NCBI RefSeq assembly: GCF_009830105.1
Contig: NZ_WURB01000007.1
Location: 62,001 to 126,000, forward strand
Reading direction: 5' to 3'
Length of the DNA: 64,000 bases
From: Microvirga makkahensis
GTDB lineage: Bacteria > Pseudomonadota > Alphaproteobacteria > Rhizobiales > Beijerinckiaceae
Shown here: positions 27,651 through 38,819 of the stretch, one piece after another
How positions within the stretch are numbered: position 1 is the stretch's first letter
Layout: every line of letters starts with the position of its first letter
Position numbers and translations under genes: made by a program
Notes under the pieces: model-generated
The model's database searches: none
Told to the model about the DNA's origin: nothing
The model's input: the letters and a program-made list of their open reading frames with translations, nothing else

Positions 27651-27989
27651 TTAGTACTTCCCGCTTGACCGCACTTCTGTCTTGGACGCGAGCTCGGCTA
27701 GTTCAGCGAGATTGTGCTCTTTCAGCTGTGCAAGCCCTGCCTCGAGGAGCCTGATGGCTCCTACATGGGCGGCGTCCTGTGTCTCCTGGATCGTGACATC
27801 GGGTCCGTAGGGGACCCTTACCCGTGCCTGGAGGACAAACTGGCCGCCAGGTGCCTCATCACTCTCAAAGCTGATCTGAATGACAACCTGGGCCCGTCTT
27901 TGCTTCGGGTTGAATCGGCTGATCTGCGACACTTCGAAACCGCTAAACCGCAAGGCTTCCTCCCTTTCCGAAACCGGTTCTCTTGCCAA
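27651..27989 (-). CDS. Small hypothetical protein
   Basis: A 112-aa protein I do not recognise. It starts at a TTG (27989) because a stop codon lies immediately upstream in frame. Composition looks coding: alternating strands (AQVVIQISFESD, GQFVLQARVRVPYG) followed by an amphipathic helix (AGLAQLKEHNLAELAELA). It could be a truncated derivative of a longer gene, as the next feature upstream on this strand is also a fragment. The 175 bases between this and the M20 gene show nothing certain. Confidence 0.45.
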   Translation of the reverse strand: MAREPVSEREEALRFSGFEVSQISRFNPKQRRAQVVIQISFESDEAPGGQFVLQARVRVPYGPDVTIQETQDAAHVGAIRLLEAGLAQLKEHNLAELAELASKTEVRSSGKY

Positions 27990-28118
27990 CAGGCCGGGAC
28001 CTCACCGCGAGGCCGCCCGGTCCCGTTCAGGCAGATGCTGCGCTGCTGATGAAGCTCTAACCGACCGACAGACTACATCGTCAGCACCAGCGGCGACGCA
28101 GATAAAAAGGATTACCCT

Positions 28119-28493
28119 TCAAACGCAGTTCAAAGCCATCTTCTGGCCGAGGCCCGCGATGAAGGTCTTCTCCAGGAACCGGTCCTGCGAGACGGCGAGC
28201 GCCTGGGCATTGGGCGCGAGCAGCGTATGGGCGCTCAGGATCGAGGCGGTCTCGCTCGGCACGTTCTCGAACTCATACGTGACCACGTCCACGGCCCGGG
28301 CGAAGCGCACGAGGGCCGCCTCGTCCTCGTAAGGGGCGATGGTGACCTCGGCCGCCACGTCGAAGGCGGGGCTGTTCTCGTCCGGGGCGTAGACATGCAC
28401 CTTCAGGCCGAGCTGCGCCGCAGCCATGGCCATCATGCGACCAAGCTGCCCCCCGCCGAGAATGCCGATCGTGCAGCCAGGACGGATCATCAT
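28119..28493 (-). pseudogene. purK: purK N-terminal fragment
   Basis: The first 115 or so residues match PurK, N5-carboxyaminoimidazole ribonucleotide synthase of purine synthesis. IGILGGGQLGRMMAMAAAQL is the family's N-terminal nucleotide-binding motif; VHVYAPDENSPAFDVAAEVT, VDVVTYEFENVP and SQDRFLEKTFIAGLG follow in order. PurK should continue for about 240 more residues with the ATP-grasp domain. Here the match stops near 28148 and eight unrelated residues lead to a stop. No purE lies upstream. This is a non-functional fragment, either left by a deletion or a partial duplication of a working purK elsewhere. Confidence 0.85.
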
Positions 28494-28635
28494 CCAAGCT
28501 CGGATCAGTCAAAGATCTGCCATTCCTTCGCTTGACGCGCTATGTTTCGTCTTGCTGGAAGCACAGCACAGGGTGTCAGGCATAGTGCATCAGACAGAAC
28601 CGACAATGTGGCGACGTGCATTTCCCATCACTCAC

Positions 28636-28690
28636 GCATCGTGTGAAAGAGTGGACCCGGTTTGTCGCACCAAACGACGCGCTGTTCAGA
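28636..28690. repeat. Degenerate intergenic repeat, copy A
   Basis: The reverse complement reads AAACCGGGTCCACTCTTTCA followed by CACGATGCGTGAG. This matches AAGCCGGATCCACTTTTCA and, after a 22-base insertion, CATGATGCGTTAG at 42427-42472 on the plus strand. The two copies are inverted relative to each other and share both segments, so this is a dispersed repeat and not chance similarity. Confidence 0.5.
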
Positions 28691-28787
28691 GAGTGGAGCA
28701 GCTCAAGAGCTGCTCATTGGAGAGCGATATCATGGAAGCGCGCGGCCGCATGGGGAGTATCCCTAGCATCGGAGAATGGAGGTCGGT

Positions 28788-29015
28788 ATGACGAGGGATG
28801 AGCTGGCAGAAAAACTTGACCGTCTGGATCCTGGAGCAAGTCTCAAGGTTCCGGAGGAGGTGCTGGTGCAGATATTCGATGTGGCTACGCTTTCGTATAA
28901 CTCGCCGCAGATTCTTAGAAGCATTTCGGATTTCGCGCTCGAGCACCGCTGCACGTTCTCGTTTCACCAACATGAAGGTGCAATCCCCTGCTTCGAGAAA
29001 GAGGATACTTTCTGA
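28788..29015 (+). CDS. Small hypothetical protein
   Basis: A 75-aa protein of unknown function starting MTRDELAEKLDRLDPG, with GGAGG five bases upstream of ATG 28788. It is acidic and helix-rich, with a C-terminal part containing FALEHRCTFSFHQHEGAIPC. No domain recognised. It faces glgB convergently. Confidence 0.5.
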   Translation: MTRDELAEKLDRLDPGASLKVPEEVLVQIFDVATLSYNSPQILRSISDFALEHRCTFSFHQHEGAIPCFEKEDTF

Positions 29016-29034
29016 AGATAGGCGGCGCGGCCCT

Positions 29035-29050
29035 GAGCGGAAGACCGCTC
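29035..29050. terminator. Hairpin between convergent genes
   Basis: GAGCGG-AAGA-CCGCTC, a perfect 6-base stem with a tetraloop, lies 19 bases after the small hypothetical gene and about 84 bases past glgB. It is a possible bidirectional terminator, without a T-run on either strand. Confidence 0.3.
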
Positions 29051-29133
29051 GCCCGACACTTGAGCCTTGCCTGTTCCCCTTGGGAGGTTCACTGGCAAAT
29101 TGGTGGTCGTGGAGATCAGATGCGGAGTATCGT

Positions 29134-31341
29134 CTACGTCCATCGAAAGTAAACTGTGCTTAATGGCGGTAGAACGAGTGCCAAAGAGGCGGAGCGCCCG
29201 TGTGACGAAACATCTTCTGTGTGCAGAGCCCCTCCGTTGCCCATGTTTCCACCGCCATAAATTGCGGCGTCAGTATTAAGGATCTCATGCCACAGACCCG
29301 CCCTCGGCACACCAATCCGGTAGTTCATCCGGGCAATGGGAGTCATGTTGCTGACTGCAAGTATGATGGATCTCCCGTCCTGTGCTGTCCGCAGCATGGC
29401 AAAGACTGAATTCTCCTGGTCATCCACTACGGCCCACTCAAATCTACCGGGATCATTGTCCGTGGCATGGAGCGCAGGCTCGGCCGCGTAGATGCGATTG
29501 AGATCGCGTATGAGCCTTTGAATTCCTGCGTGGCGCGCGTCATCCAGCAATTCCCAGGAAATGGAGGAGTCGTGGTCCCACTCCCGGTCCTGGGCGATCT
29601 CGCCACCCATGAACAGGAGCTTCTTGCCAGGGTGCGCCCACATGTACCCGAAATATGCCCGAAGGTTCGCGAACCGCTGCCACTCGTCACCGGGCATCTT
29701 TCGGATCAGTGATCCTTTTCCATGCACGACTTCGTCATGAGATAAAGGCAGAATGAAGCGCTCAGAGAACGCATATACCATGGCAAATGTAAGGGCACCG
29801 TGGTTGTAGCTTCGATAGATTGGATCTTGCGCCACGTAATGGAGCGTGTCGTGCATCCAACCCATGTTCCACTTGAACGTGAAACCCAACCCGCCCTGCT
29901 CGGCCGGCTTCGTCACGTCCGGCCACGCCGTGGACTCTTCCGCGATCGTAATGGCTCCATGGCAGCGATGAGTGATGATGCTGTTGAGATGCTTGAAGAA
30001 CTCGATCGCCTCCAGATTTTCCCGGCCTCCGAACCGGTTGGGAACCCATTCGCCTTCCCGGCGGCTGTAATCCCGGTAGAGCATTGATGCGACGGCGTCC
30101 ACTCGCAGCCCGTCGATGTGATAGCGCTCAATCCAGTCCAGGGCGCTGGCAATGAGAAATCCTTTCACCTCGTTGCGTCCGAGATTGTAGATCAGCGTAT
30201 TCCAGTCCTGGTGGAAACCCTCCCGAGGATCCTGATGCTCGTAGAGGGCCGTTCCATCGAATTGCGCGAGTCCCCAAATGTCGGTCGGAAAATGGGCAGG
30301 AACCCAATCGAGGATGACGCCCAGCCCGGCCTCGTGGCAGCGATTGACGAATGCTGCGAAATCTTCAGGCGTTCCATAGCGCCCGGTCGGCGCGAAAAGT
30401 CCCAGCGGCTGGTAACCCCATGAGCCCCCGAACGGATGCTCCATGATGGGCATGAGCTCGATATGGGTAAAGCCGAGACCAGCCACATAAGGGATCAGCC
30501 GATCCGCCAGCTCTGTCCAATCGGGCATGCGATTGCCCTCGTTCGCCATCCGCAACCAGGAGCCCGCATGAATCTCATAGATGGAGATCGGCGCCACCTC
30601 CGTCTGACGCGCCGCCCGCGAGTTCATCCATTCGGCGTCTGTCCACGGGAAGGGCTCCGACCGCGCGACGACCGAGGCCGTTCCAGGCGCGGCCTCGCCG
30701 GCCCGCGCCACAGGATCGGCCTTCTGCGGCAGCAATTGACCGTAAGACCCGACAAGTTCGTACTTATAGCGCTCCCCCGGACCCAGGCGCGGAATGAACA
30801 ACTCCCAAACTCCTGCGCCTTGGCGCAGGCGCATAGGGTTTCGCCGTCCATCCCACCCATTGAAATCCCCAGCAACCGAGACTCGCCGGGCATTCGGCGC
30901 CCACACCGCAAAGCGCACGCCGGGCACCCCATCAATGGTCATGGGTTGCGCGCCAAGTACATGGCTGAGTTCATAGTGGGTCCCCTGCCCGATCAAATGC
31001 AGGTCGAGATCTCCGAGAAGAAGGCCGAAGCTGTAGGGATCCTCCGTCTCCTGGACGGCGTCCGGCCACCAGATCCTCAGCTTGTAGGCGACCTGGTGAT
31101 CGAGATATCCGGCGAACAATCCATCCGAATGCACGCGCTCGAGCCGGGTCAGGAGACTCCCCGTATCCCGGGTCAGGAGTTCGACGGATACCGCACCCGG
31201 CATGAAGACCCTGGTGATGGTCCCCCGGTTTGCGGGATGCTGCCCCAGGATCGAGAACGGATCTCCATGTCGGCCTTCAACCAATGCCTCGATGCCGGTC
31301 CTGTCGACGGCGCCGAGGAGGACGTCGTGCCCGGGCCTCAT
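29134..31341 (-). CDS. glgB: 1,4-alpha-glucan branching enzyme GlgB
   Basis: A 735-aa GH13 enzyme that introduces alpha-1,6 branches into alpha-glucan. It is full length, with an N-terminal CBM48-type region (about 20-230, including [20 protein letters not shown]), a catalytic barrel from about 250, and an all-beta C-terminal domain. Catalytic residues: nucleophile D415 in [10 protein letters not shown] and acid/base E468 in IAEEST. The region-IV motif [14 protein letters not shown] is intact. Its first codon overlaps the treS stop by 4 bases (ATGA), so it is translationally coupled as the last gene of glgE-treS-glgB. GlgB branches the linear chains made by GlgE. Confidence 0.97.
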   Translation of the reverse strand: MRPGHDVLLGAVDRTGIEALVEGRHGDPFSILGQHPANRGTITRVFMPGAVSVELLTRDTGSLLTRLERVHSDGLFAGYLDHQVAYKLRIWWPDAVQETEDPYSFGLLLGDLDLHLIGQGTHYELSHVLGAQPMTIDGVPGVRFAVWAPNARRVSVAGDFNGWDGRRNPMRLRQGAGVWELFIPRLGPGERYKYELVGSYGQLLPQKADPVARAGEAAPGTASVVARSEPFPWTDAEWMNSRAARQTEVAPISIYEIHAGSWLRMANEGNRMPDWTELADRLIPYVAGLGFTHIELMPIMEHPFGGSWGYQPLGLFAPTGRYGTPEDFAAFVNRCHEAGLGVILDWVPAHFPTDIWGLAQFDGTALYEHQDPREGFHQDWNTLIYNLGRNEVKGFLIASALDWIERYHIDGLRVDAVASMLYRDYSRREGEWVPNRFGGRENLEAIEFFKHLNSIITHRCHGAITIAEESTAWPDVTKPAEQGGLGFTFKWNMGWMHDTLHYVAQDPIYRSYNHGALTFAMVYAFSERFILPLSHDEVVHGKGSLIRKMPGDEWQRFANLRAYFGYMWAHPGKKLLFMGGEIAQDREWDHDSSISWELLDDARHAGIQRLIRDLNRIYAAEPALHATDNDPGRFEWAVVDDQENSVFAMLRTAQDGRSIILAVSNMTPIARMNYRIGVPRAGLWHEILNTDAAIYGGGNMGNGGALHTEDVSSHGRSASLALVLPPLSTVYFRWT

Positions 31342-34300
31342 TCACGTCCTCCCTTGTCCATTTTCACGAGGTGTTGTGTGATCTTGGAGAGGCCTCGAAG
31401 CGGAATGGTCAACCACTTCGGACGGTTGGCCGCCTCGTACTGAACTTCATAGGCCGCCTTTTCCAGCAGGAACAGGTCGAGCAAGGGGCCACGCTTGTCG
31501 ACCGAAAACCCGAGGTGAGAAGCCCCAGCGGTGACCTCCCAGTAGGAGGTCAGAAAGGCGTTCTGGGCCCTCTTGTAAAACTCGCCGAGCAGCGACTTCC
31601 GAACCTCGCGGAACTGTTGAGATCCCACATCCTCATCGGGCATCGACGCCGAGACAGCCAGGTAGTCGAGCGAACGCAGCAACCCGGCGACATCGCGAAG
31701 CGGACTCGTCTTGGCGCGCCTCTCCTCCAACTCGCGGACCGGCTCACCCTCGAAATCGATGATGTAGGCATCCCCCTGCGCCACGAGAACCTGCCCAAAG
31801 TGGAAGTCGCCGTGGATCCGTGTCGTGAGCGTCCCGAGACCGGCCTTCGCGAGCCGTCCGACTGATGATATCAGTTCGCCACGGTGGTCCAGGACGCTCT
31901 GAGCAAGTTCGCCGAGGTCTGGATCGAGATCACCACGTACCCGCCCGAGAATATCAAGCGCCGATCCGAGCTGATCACGGGCCCTTGCTCCCCACGCTTC
32001 GACCTCTCCGGGTCCAGCCTCGAAGGGCGCGAATGCCGGATCGTCGGTGGAATCGGCCAGCGCCACGTGAAGCTCGCCGAGCCGCTGGCCGACGACGCCT
32101 GCGAAGTTCTCGAGCGTCGTGAAGATCCCCTCTTCCGGAACTCCCTCTTTTCCGATCAACTCATACTCGTCCAAGGTCCGCTTCAGGTTCTCAAGCATCC
32201 AATTCCAGGCATCGCCCTGATTCCGGATCGCCCCCTGAACGATCACGAGAGTATGCGGCGTTCCTTCTTCCGATAGCCGCACGACCTCTCCCAGAAGCGG
32301 CGCCGAATTCTGGTACCCGACCTTGGTCAGATACTGAGTCATCTCGGCTTCAGGATGGATGCCCGCAAAGACCCGGCGCACGAGCTTGATCATGGCAAGA
32401 TCGCCGACGACCAGAGAACTATTCGACTGCTCGGCCGAGAGCCAGCGGATCGGAACATCCTTCAGCACTTGCATGCAGTCCAGGTGAGGCGTGCCCACAA
32501 ACCGGATCTCGCCGTCCGGGGTCTCTGCCGTTGCCCTCTCGCACAGCGCCTGAAGCACTCCGTGGGCCCAGCGATCCACCGCGAACCCGTCCGTCAGAAA
32601 GCCGACGCGAGGACCTCTGCGCACCCGAGCCAAGGCGAGCTGTTGAGGAAGCGGCTGCATGCTGGCGTTTTCCCATGCAATACCGAGAGGCATGAAGTAA
32701 CGCTCCGTGCGTGGGCCGATCACCGCCTCGATTTCTGCCATCAGCACGTCATCGGTGAACGGCATCGGCACCGCCCATGCAACGCGGGCGCTTTCCAGCG
32801 TCTCATTCTTCGAGGCAAACCAACGCCGAATCGGCAGATATGACGGCAGAATGTCATGTGAGAGCACCTGTGCGTGCTTGTCATCCAGAACTTCCCTAAC
32901 GTTTCTGCGCAGAACAAGCGTTTCGAATTCACGCAGCTGCTCAGGAGGCGCCGTCCGCCACAGGGGACTTTCTGACTCTGTCGTCAACAGGAACCAGTAG
33001 AAGCCGTAAGGCGGCAACGTCAGCAGGTAGGTGAGCTGGCCGATGGGCGGGAACGGCGACGGACCCGTCATCTCGACCGGAACGCAACCCGCGAAGGACG
33101 AGAGGTCGAGTTCGACTGCCTGCGGCGTCCGGGAAAGATTCGCAACGCAGAGGATCGTCTCGTCCTCATGCTCGCGCAGGTAAGCCAGAACCTTACGGTT
33201 TGCGGGATAGAGAAACCGAAACGTGCCGCGGCCGAAGGCGCAGTGATTCCGCCGGAGCATCAGCATGCGCCGCATCCAGTTCAGCAGAGAATGCTGATCA
33301 CGGCTCTGAGCCTCGACATTGACGGACTCGAAGCCGTAGACCGGGTCCATGATGGCTGGCAGAACGAGGCTTGCCGGATCGGCCCGCGAGAAGCCGCCAT
33401 TGCGGTCGGGAGACCATTGCATGGGCGTCCTGACGCCGTCCCGATCCCCGAGATAGATGTTGTCCCCCATGCCGATCTCGTCTCCGTAATAGACTACGGG
33501 AGTCCCGGGCATGGACAGAAGCAGCGCATTCATCAGCTCGATGCGCCGCCGGTCCCGCTGCATGAGGGGTGCCAGCCTGCGCCGAATGCCGAGATTGATA
33601 CGGGCCCGTCTGTCGGCCGCATAAGTGTCCCAAAGGTAATCGCGCTCCTCGTCGGTCACCATTTCGAGCGTCAACTCGTCATGATTCCGAAGGAAGATGG
33701 CCCATTGGCAGTTACTCGGGATCGCAGGGGTTTGGCGAAGAATGTCCGTAATGGGGAAGCGATCCTCCTTGGCGATCGCCATGTACATGCGCGGCATCAA
33801 TGGGAAGTGGAAGGCCATGTGGCATTCATCGCCATTTCCGAAATATTCCTGTGTGTCCTCCGGCCATTGATTGGCTTCGGCAAGTAGCATGCGATCCGGG
33901 TATTCGGCGTCCAGAGCCGCACGGATTTTCTTGAGGACCTCGTGGGTCTCAGGAAGATTCTCGTTGTTCGTTCCCTCCCGCTCCACAAGGTAGGGAATCG
34001 CATCGAGACGCAGACCGTCGATGCCCATGTCAAGCCAGAACCGCATGACGCTCAGGACTTCCTTGAGCACTCGCGGGTTGTCGAAGTTGAGATCCGGCTG
34101 GTGCGAATAGAAGCGGTGCCAGAAATACGCTCCGGCCATCGGGTCCCAAGTCCAGTTCGACTTCTCTGTGTCAAGGAAGATGATGCGGGTCTCGGGGTAT
34201 TTCTGGTCCGTGTCGGACCAGACATAGAAATCTCGGTCGCGCGATCCAGGCTTGGCGCGCCGGGCGCGCTGGAACCAGCGATGCTGATCCGAGGTGTGAT

Positions 34301-34658
34301 TGATGACGAGCTCTGTGATGACACGCAGGCCCCGCGCGTGGGCTTCGCGAACGAAAGTCTTGAACTCCTTCAGCGTTCCGTAGTCAGGACTCACATCACG
34401 GTAGTCGGCGATGTCATAGCCGTCGTCGAGGCGCGGAGACGGATAGAAGGGCAGAAGCCAAATCGTATTGATTCCGAGAGAGGCGATGTAGTCCAGTTTG
34501 CTGAGCAGGCCGGCGAAGTCGCCGATCCCGTCGTTGTTCGCATCGAAGAACGACTTCACGTGTAATTGGTAGATAATTGCATCCTTGTACCACAAGGGGT
34601 CATTCCCGAGGGACGTTTCGCTCTTGGGTGACGTGTCGTTCTTCTTGAGCATTCTCAT
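31338..34658 (-). CDS. treS: Trehalose synthase-maltokinase fusion (TreS-Mak)
   Basis: A 1106-aa bifunctional enzyme. Residues 1 to about 590 form a GH13 TreS domain that interconverts trehalose and maltose, with [19 protein letters not shown], nucleophile D219 in [10 protein letters not shown], acid/base E261 in [11 protein letters not shown], and FLRNHDELT in region IV. The remainder is a maltokinase with the kinase motifs [13 protein letters not shown] and IIDFEGEP; it phosphorylates maltose to maltose-1-phosphate. The fusion is a known arrangement that channels trehalose into the GlgE pathway. The gene overlaps both neighbours by 4 bases. Confidence 0.97.
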   Translation of the reverse strand: MRMLKKNDTSPKSETSLGNDPLWYKDAIIYQLHVKSFFDANNDGIGDFAGLLSKLDYIASLGINTIWLLPFYPSPRLDDGYDIADYRDVSPDYGTLKEFKTFVREAHARGLRVITELVINHTSDQHRWFQRARRAKPGSRDRDFYVWSDTDQKYPETRIIFLDTEKSNWTWDPMAGAYFWHRFYSHQPDLNFDNPRVLKEVLSVMRFWLDMGIDGLRLDAIPYLVEREGTNNENLPETHEVLKKIRAALDAEYPDRMLLAEANQWPEDTQEYFGNGDECHMAFHFPLMPRMYMAIAKEDRFPITDILRQTPAIPSNCQWAIFLRNHDELTLEMVTDEERDYLWDTYAADRRARINLGIRRRLAPLMQRDRRRIELMNALLLSMPGTPVVYYGDEIGMGDNIYLGDRDGVRTPMQWSPDRNGGFSRADPASLVLPAIMDPVYGFESVNVEAQSRDQHSLLNWMRRMLMLRRNHCAFGRGTFRFLYPANRKVLAYLREHEDETILCVANLSRTPQAVELDLSSFAGCVPVEMTGPSPFPPIGQLTYLLTLPPYGFYWFLLTTESESPLWRTAPPEQLREFETLVLRRNVREVLDDKHAQVLSHDILPSYLPIRRWFASKNETLESARVAWAVPMPFTDDVLMAEIEAVIGPRTERYFMPLGIAWENASMQPLPQQLALARVRRGPRVGFLTDGFAVDRWAHGVLQALCERATAETPDGEIRFVGTPHLDCMQVLKDVPIRWLSAEQSNSSLVVGDLAMIKLVRRVFAGIHPEAEMTQYLTKVGYQNSAPLLGEVVRLSEEGTPHTLVIVQGAIRNQGDAWNWMLENLKRTLDEYELIGKEGVPEEGIFTTLENFAGVVGQRLGELHVALADSTDDPAFAPFEAGPGEVEAWGARARDQLGSALDILGRVRGDLDPDLGELAQSVLDHRGELISSVGRLAKAGLGTLTTRIHGDFHFGQVLVAQGDAYIIDFEGEPVRELEERRAKTSPLRDVAGLLRSLDYLAVSASMPDEDVGSQQFREVRKSLLGEFYKRAQNAFLTSYWEVTAGASHLGFSVDKRGPLLDLFLLEKAAYEVQYEAANRPKWLTIPLRGLSKITQHLVKMDKGGRE

Positions 34659-37600
34659 GTGTCCTTTGAGGAAATGCGCCAGATCGAGAAGGGCAACTCG
34701 CCGGGGTCACAGCGGATACGCTGATACTTCCCTGTCCAGGTGAAGCGGTGGTGGCGCACAAGGTCCTCGACAGCGAGCGAACCATGGTCGGGGAGACCGA
34801 ACCTCCAGAGTGGAAGTTCCACATCGGCCTCCTGAACATTGTGGGTATCGAGGCTGACTGCGACGAGGACGACGTTCTCACGCCCTGGCGTGGCCTTCTC
34901 GTAGAAGATGATCTTATCATTCCAGGCGTTGAGGAATGTAATGCCCAGATGGGAGTGGAGGGCCGGGTTCTCGCGCCGAATCCGGTTCAGGATCGAGATC
35001 TCGTTGATGATGTTGCCAGGCCGAGCCCAATCCCAGACCCTGATCTCGTATTTCTCGCTGTCGGCATATTCCTTCCTCTTGGCATCCGGCCGCCCTTCGC
35101 AGAGCTCAAAGCCGTTATACATGCCCCAGAGCCCGGAGAGCGTTGTTGCCAGCGCTGCTCGGATCAGATAGGCGGACCGCGGGGCGTTCTGCAGAAAGTC
35201 CGGATTGATGTCGGGTGTGTTCACGAAGAAATGCGGCCGGAAGAAATCCTTCGGCGCCGTCCGAGTGAGCTCCTCCATGTACTCCTCCAGCTCCCACTTC
35301 TCGTTGCGCCATGTGAAGTAGGTGTAGGATTGCGAGAAGCCGATCTTCGCGAGCCGGTACATGATTTTCGGACGTGTGAAGGCTTCCGACAGGAAGGCGA
35401 CCTCCGGATGGTTCCGCCGAACGTCCGCAATCAGCCACTCCCAGAAGGGAAATGGCTTCGTGTGCGGGTTATCGATCCGGAAGAGCTTCACGCCCTGCTC
35501 GACCCAGAGCAGAATGGTGTCGCGCAGCTCTAGCCACAGGGATGGAACAGCCCCCTTGGCGTAGAAGTCGACATTGACGATGTCCTCGTACTTCTTCGGC
35601 GGGTTCTCGGCATACTTGATGGTGCCATCGGGCCGCCAGTCGAACCAGTCCGGATGCTCTTTCAACCAGGGGTGATCAGGCGAGGCCTGGACCGCAATGT
35701 CCAGGGCCAGTTCAAGTCCGTGATCGGCTGCGGCAGAAACGAGCCGGCGAAAGTCCTCGAAGGTACCGAGCTCGGGGTGAATCGCATCGTGCCCGCCTGC
35801 CTCGGAGCCGATGGCATAAGGACTCCCGGGATCGTCCGGCCCAGCTGTGAGGCTGTTGTTCCTTCCCTTGCGATGCGTATGCCCGATCGGATGGATCGGC
35901 GTCAGATAAAGTACGTCGAAACCCATGCTCCGGATGGCCGGGAGCCGACGAATCACATCATCGAACGTGCCGTGCCGTTTGGGGTCACCGCTCTGGGAGC
36001 GCGGGAACAATTCGTACCAGCTTGCAAATCCCGCAGCCGTTCTCTCAGCGTCGAGAGGCATGGGTTTGGAGCGAACCAGGAAGGGCCGCCGGTCCGCTGC
36101 CGTCATGATGTCCGATGCTTCAGGCGACAGAAGGATCTCGAGACGGCTGTCGTAATCCGCCCCGGCGAGCCTCTCGGCCATCGACCGGACACGATCGGCT
36201 ACGTCGCCCTGTGTCTCAGAGAGTGCAGCCTCAACCAGCAGGCGCCCTTCCTCCAGTTCCAGGGTGACATCAAGGCCGGCAGCGTACTTCTTCTCCAGTT
36301 CCGAGCGGAAGATTGCGAAAGGATCCCGCCACGCCTGGACGGCGAACTCATACCGGCCGAGGCGCTCCAGAGGAAATTCGGCACACCAGCGGTCGTTAAC
36401 CAGGAGCCGCATGCGTGTCTCGCGCCACTCCGTCTCATCGGCGGCTCGCCAGACGAGGGAGGCGGCGAGAGGATCATGCCCGTCGCCGAAAATATCGGCC
36501 TCCACGCGGACCAGATCCCCGACGATCCGCTTGACGGGGAACTCGCCCTCATCCACAGCAGGCGTAATGTTCTCGATGACAAGCCGTGGGGCGGAGGTTG
36601 CCTGCTCTACCGCCGGAACCGGTATTGCTCCTTTGATCGCTCTCAGAGGGTGGCCTTCCAGAACCCGGACCTCGCCGGGCCGGAGATTTACGCTCGTGGC
36701 CGGGTTGATTTCGAACCCACCGTCGCCTGCTTCGCGGAACGGCACGAACCGTGCTCCGGCCTCTGAGATCACGAACGATCCTGCCGCATGCGCTGGCCGC
36801 CGCAGATCGGCATTCGCAATGACCAGGCGCGCGGCATTGCCCTGGCGCACATCCTCTGCATCGATTCTGAGCACCGTCGTGACGGGAGAGGCATGCCCCA
36901 CGACAAGATGAAGAGGCTTGCGCGCGAAGCGTCCATTCTCGCGGGCAAGCAGTGCATTGGCCGCCCTCACCTCTCCGGAAATGTCGAAGCTGCCCCTCTC
37001 CTTCAGCCTTGCCAGTCCAGCGCCATCACCGCGTGTCGGATCGAGCCGGTCCCGGCAGCCAAACTCGAAACCCATGGGAACAAGGATGCCATCCCCCAAG
37101 GCCGCGGAGAGCCATAGGGCGCGCGTCGCGCTACTCTCCAAGACCTCCAGAGGTTCGACCTCATGGGTTATGCGCTTGTCGAAGGGGGCCTCGGGAAAGG
37201 CGATCTCATACCCGATCGTGCGATGGAGTTCGTGTTCATCGACGATCCAGCCCTCCCGCAGATTCCACCAGCGGAGCGAGGAGAACGTTCCATTGAATCC
37301 GATTCCGCAAAGTGCACGCTGGACCTCGAATGTGACACCCGGAGTCCAGGCCAGAAAGCGGATCTCGGGTGCATTCCCCCTTACCGTCGCGATCAGGCGC
37401 TTCAAGGCCGCTGGCGGAACCCTGTCCCAGTGCAGGCAACGGAAGCCCGACACTCCCGCTGCGGTGAAAGCCCGCAACCGGTCCGAGAGCATCGATAGGT
37501 ACGGGTGGTCGGCCGGAGCAGTCGCCTCGAAAGGAATAATGACCGCCTCGCGGTCGGCGGGGTCCTGCCGTGGATCAAGGATGTCGGCGCTGGCAACCTC

Positions 37601-38005
37601 AAGTCCGAGTTCCCGGGCGAAGTTGCTGTCAGCAGCAACCCGATCGACCACGAGATCGAGGGCAAGGGCAAGGTTGCGCGCCCGTGCGCTATCGGCGAGG
37701 CGAGCGAGGTCGTCGACAGCGCCCCCGTGGCCGAGGGCAGGGTGAAACCGTTCCATGTCACGCGGAAGGAAGATGCTTCCGCCATGGCCGGGCTCGAATG
37801 GTGGGGCCATGAGAATTGTATCGAAGCCCAGAGCTGCGGCGTGATCAAAGATCTTGTCCCAATCGTCAAGGGAGCCGACCAGTAGCGGGTGCACGTAGTA
37901 GATTCGCGGTGCTGCGTGATCCGTGTCCTCGACCCGGATTGTCTGGGAATTTGCAAGGGACCTGTCTGCTGGTGGCACGGCTTCGTCCGTCGCTGTTCGA
38001 TCCAA
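34655..38005 (-). CDS. glgE: Maltosyltransferase GlgE with an extra GH13-like N-terminal domain
   Basis: 1116 aa; typical GlgE is about 670. The C-terminal part, from about residue 450, is GlgE, which transfers maltose from maltose-1-phosphate onto alpha-1,4-glucan. The nucleophile is D845 in [10 protein letters not shown] and the acid is E874 in [10 protein letters not shown], spaced 29 residues apart as in characterised GlgE. Residues 1-450 look like a second GH13-type barrel whose catalytic motifs are lost: region II reads [10 protein letters not shown] (187-196) where GFRxD is expected, and region III reads FLAWTPG (217-223) without the glutamate. It probably has a binding or structural role. 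The start is uncertain: TTG 38005 has no clear ribosome site, and GTG 37978 is an alternative. Its stop overlaps the treS start. Confidence 0.93.
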   Translation of the reverse strand: MDRTATDEAVPPADRSLANSQTIRVEDTDHAAPRIYYVHPLLVGSLDDWDKIFDHAAALGFDTILMAPPFEPGHGGSIFLPRDMERFHPALGHGGAVDDLARLADSARARNLALALDLVVDRVAADSNFARELGLEVASADILDPRQDPADREAVIIPFEATAPADHPYLSMLSDRLRAFTAAGVSGFRCLHWDRVPPAALKRLIATVRGNAPEIRFLAWTPGVTFEVQRALCGIGFNGTFSSLRWWNLREGWIVDEHELHRTIGYEIAFPEAPFDKRITHEVEPLEVLESSATRALWLSAALGDGILVPMGFEFGCRDRLDPTRGDGAGLARLKERGSFDISGEVRAANALLARENGRFARKPLHLVVGHASPVTTVLRIDAEDVRQGNAARLVIANADLRRPAHAAGSFVISEAGARFVPFREAGDGGFEINPATSVNLRPGEVRVLEGHPLRAIKGAIPVPAVEQATSAPRLVIENITPAVDEGEFPVKRIVGDLVRVEADIFGDGHDPLAASLVWRAADETEWRETRMRLLVNDRWCAEFPLERLGRYEFAVQAWRDPFAIFRSELEKKYAAGLDVTLELEEGRLLVEAALSETQGDVADRVRSMAERLAGADYDSRLEILLSPEASDIMTAADRRPFLVRSKPMPLDAERTAAGFASWYELFPRSQSGDPKRHGTFDDVIRRLPAIRSMGFDVLYLTPIHPIGHTHRKGRNNSLTAGPDDPGSPYAIGSEAGGHDAIHPELGTFEDFRRLVSAAADHGLELALDIAVQASPDHPWLKEHPDWFDWRPDGTIKYAENPPKKYEDIVNVDFYAKGAVPSLWLELRDTILLWVEQGVKLFRIDNPHTKPFPFWEWLIADVRRNHPEVAFLSEAFTRPKIMYRLAKIGFSQSYTYFTWRNEKWELEEYMEELTRTAPKDFFRPHFFVNTPDINPDFLQNAPRSAYLIRAALATTLSGLWGMYNGFELCEGRPDAKRKEYADSEKYEIRVWDWARPGNIINEISILNRIRRENPALHSHLGITFLNAWNDKIIFYEKATPGRENVVLVAVSLDTHNVQEADVELPLWRFGLPDHGSLAVEDLVRHHRFTWTGKYQRIRCDPGELPFSIWRISSKDT

Positions 38006-38819
38006 TCAATCGGAAGCAACGTCCCAGCAGGCATTGAAGGAGCGACAGCCTGCCAGCGGAGCCTCCTTGCCGAAAACAGTACCTCTTCGTCTTTGGTTCC
38101 TGCCCAGCCCGGAATCTCTCGTCGTCCCCGGGCTGGAACAGCTTCGCTCTTGGTTCTGAAGCCGGATCGACCTGGAAGAGATCGAGCCCTTACTGCCGGA
38201 TAGGCCATAGAGCTCGATTAGCGGAGCCGGCATGTTTCTCGCCATGGTCCTGCTGAAGGATCGACGACCGTGAAGGTGATGTTGCCCGCCTGGACGATAC
38301 CCGGCTGCTCGGATGCATTGTCGACTGTTTTGCCGGACCATCCGAATCAGAGCTCCCGCTCTGGTTCAAGCCCCCAAGGCAACGGCCCGTCCACAAGCTC
38401 TGGCCGCCCCCCTTGGGCACGGGAAGCTCGCGCAGGCGACCGAGCGAGAACCCCGGCTCGAGGCTGAGGCGTGATTTACCGCTGAAGACTCCGGCCGCGA
38501 TACATTCAGTAGTAACTCTAACCGATCGGCATCAAGGACCCCGGCAACAATCGCGAAGCCTCAACAATCCGGGAGAGCCGCGGCTTCGACAGGAGGGATT
38601 CTTGCCACTGCCAAGCTCACTAGATCGGCGTCGACGAACTTGGCAGCAGGCCGTCAGACTTATCGAAGTGCGGCTGGGCGTCACGCCTTGGTGCTGTTCT
38701 GGGAAATGGATTTTTGCTCTATCGTCGGAGATTCCTCAGCCCTTCGACATAGGCCGGGGGCGAGGCGTACACATAATTATAATATTACTTTCAAGACTGG
38801 CTTTTCTGGGGGGCCTCCT
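38006..38819. other. Divergent intergenic region between glgE and glgP
   Basis: 814 bases without a gene I can support. Open frames here are short and lack ribosome sites. On the minus strand 38228-38400 a coding-like stretch (SGKTVDNASEQPGIVQAGNI, then TFTVVDPSAG) is broken by a TGA and may be a gene relic of unknown family. Just before glgP, 38769-38790 is strikingly AT-rich for this window and contains TATAAT (38778-38783), a candidate -10 element, though no matching -35 is evident. Confidence 0.4.

Noticed and set aside
27487-27654. 55-codon plus-strand frame after the M20 operon
   Set aside because: No convincing ribosome site, no family resemblance and a composition that reads equally well on the other strand.
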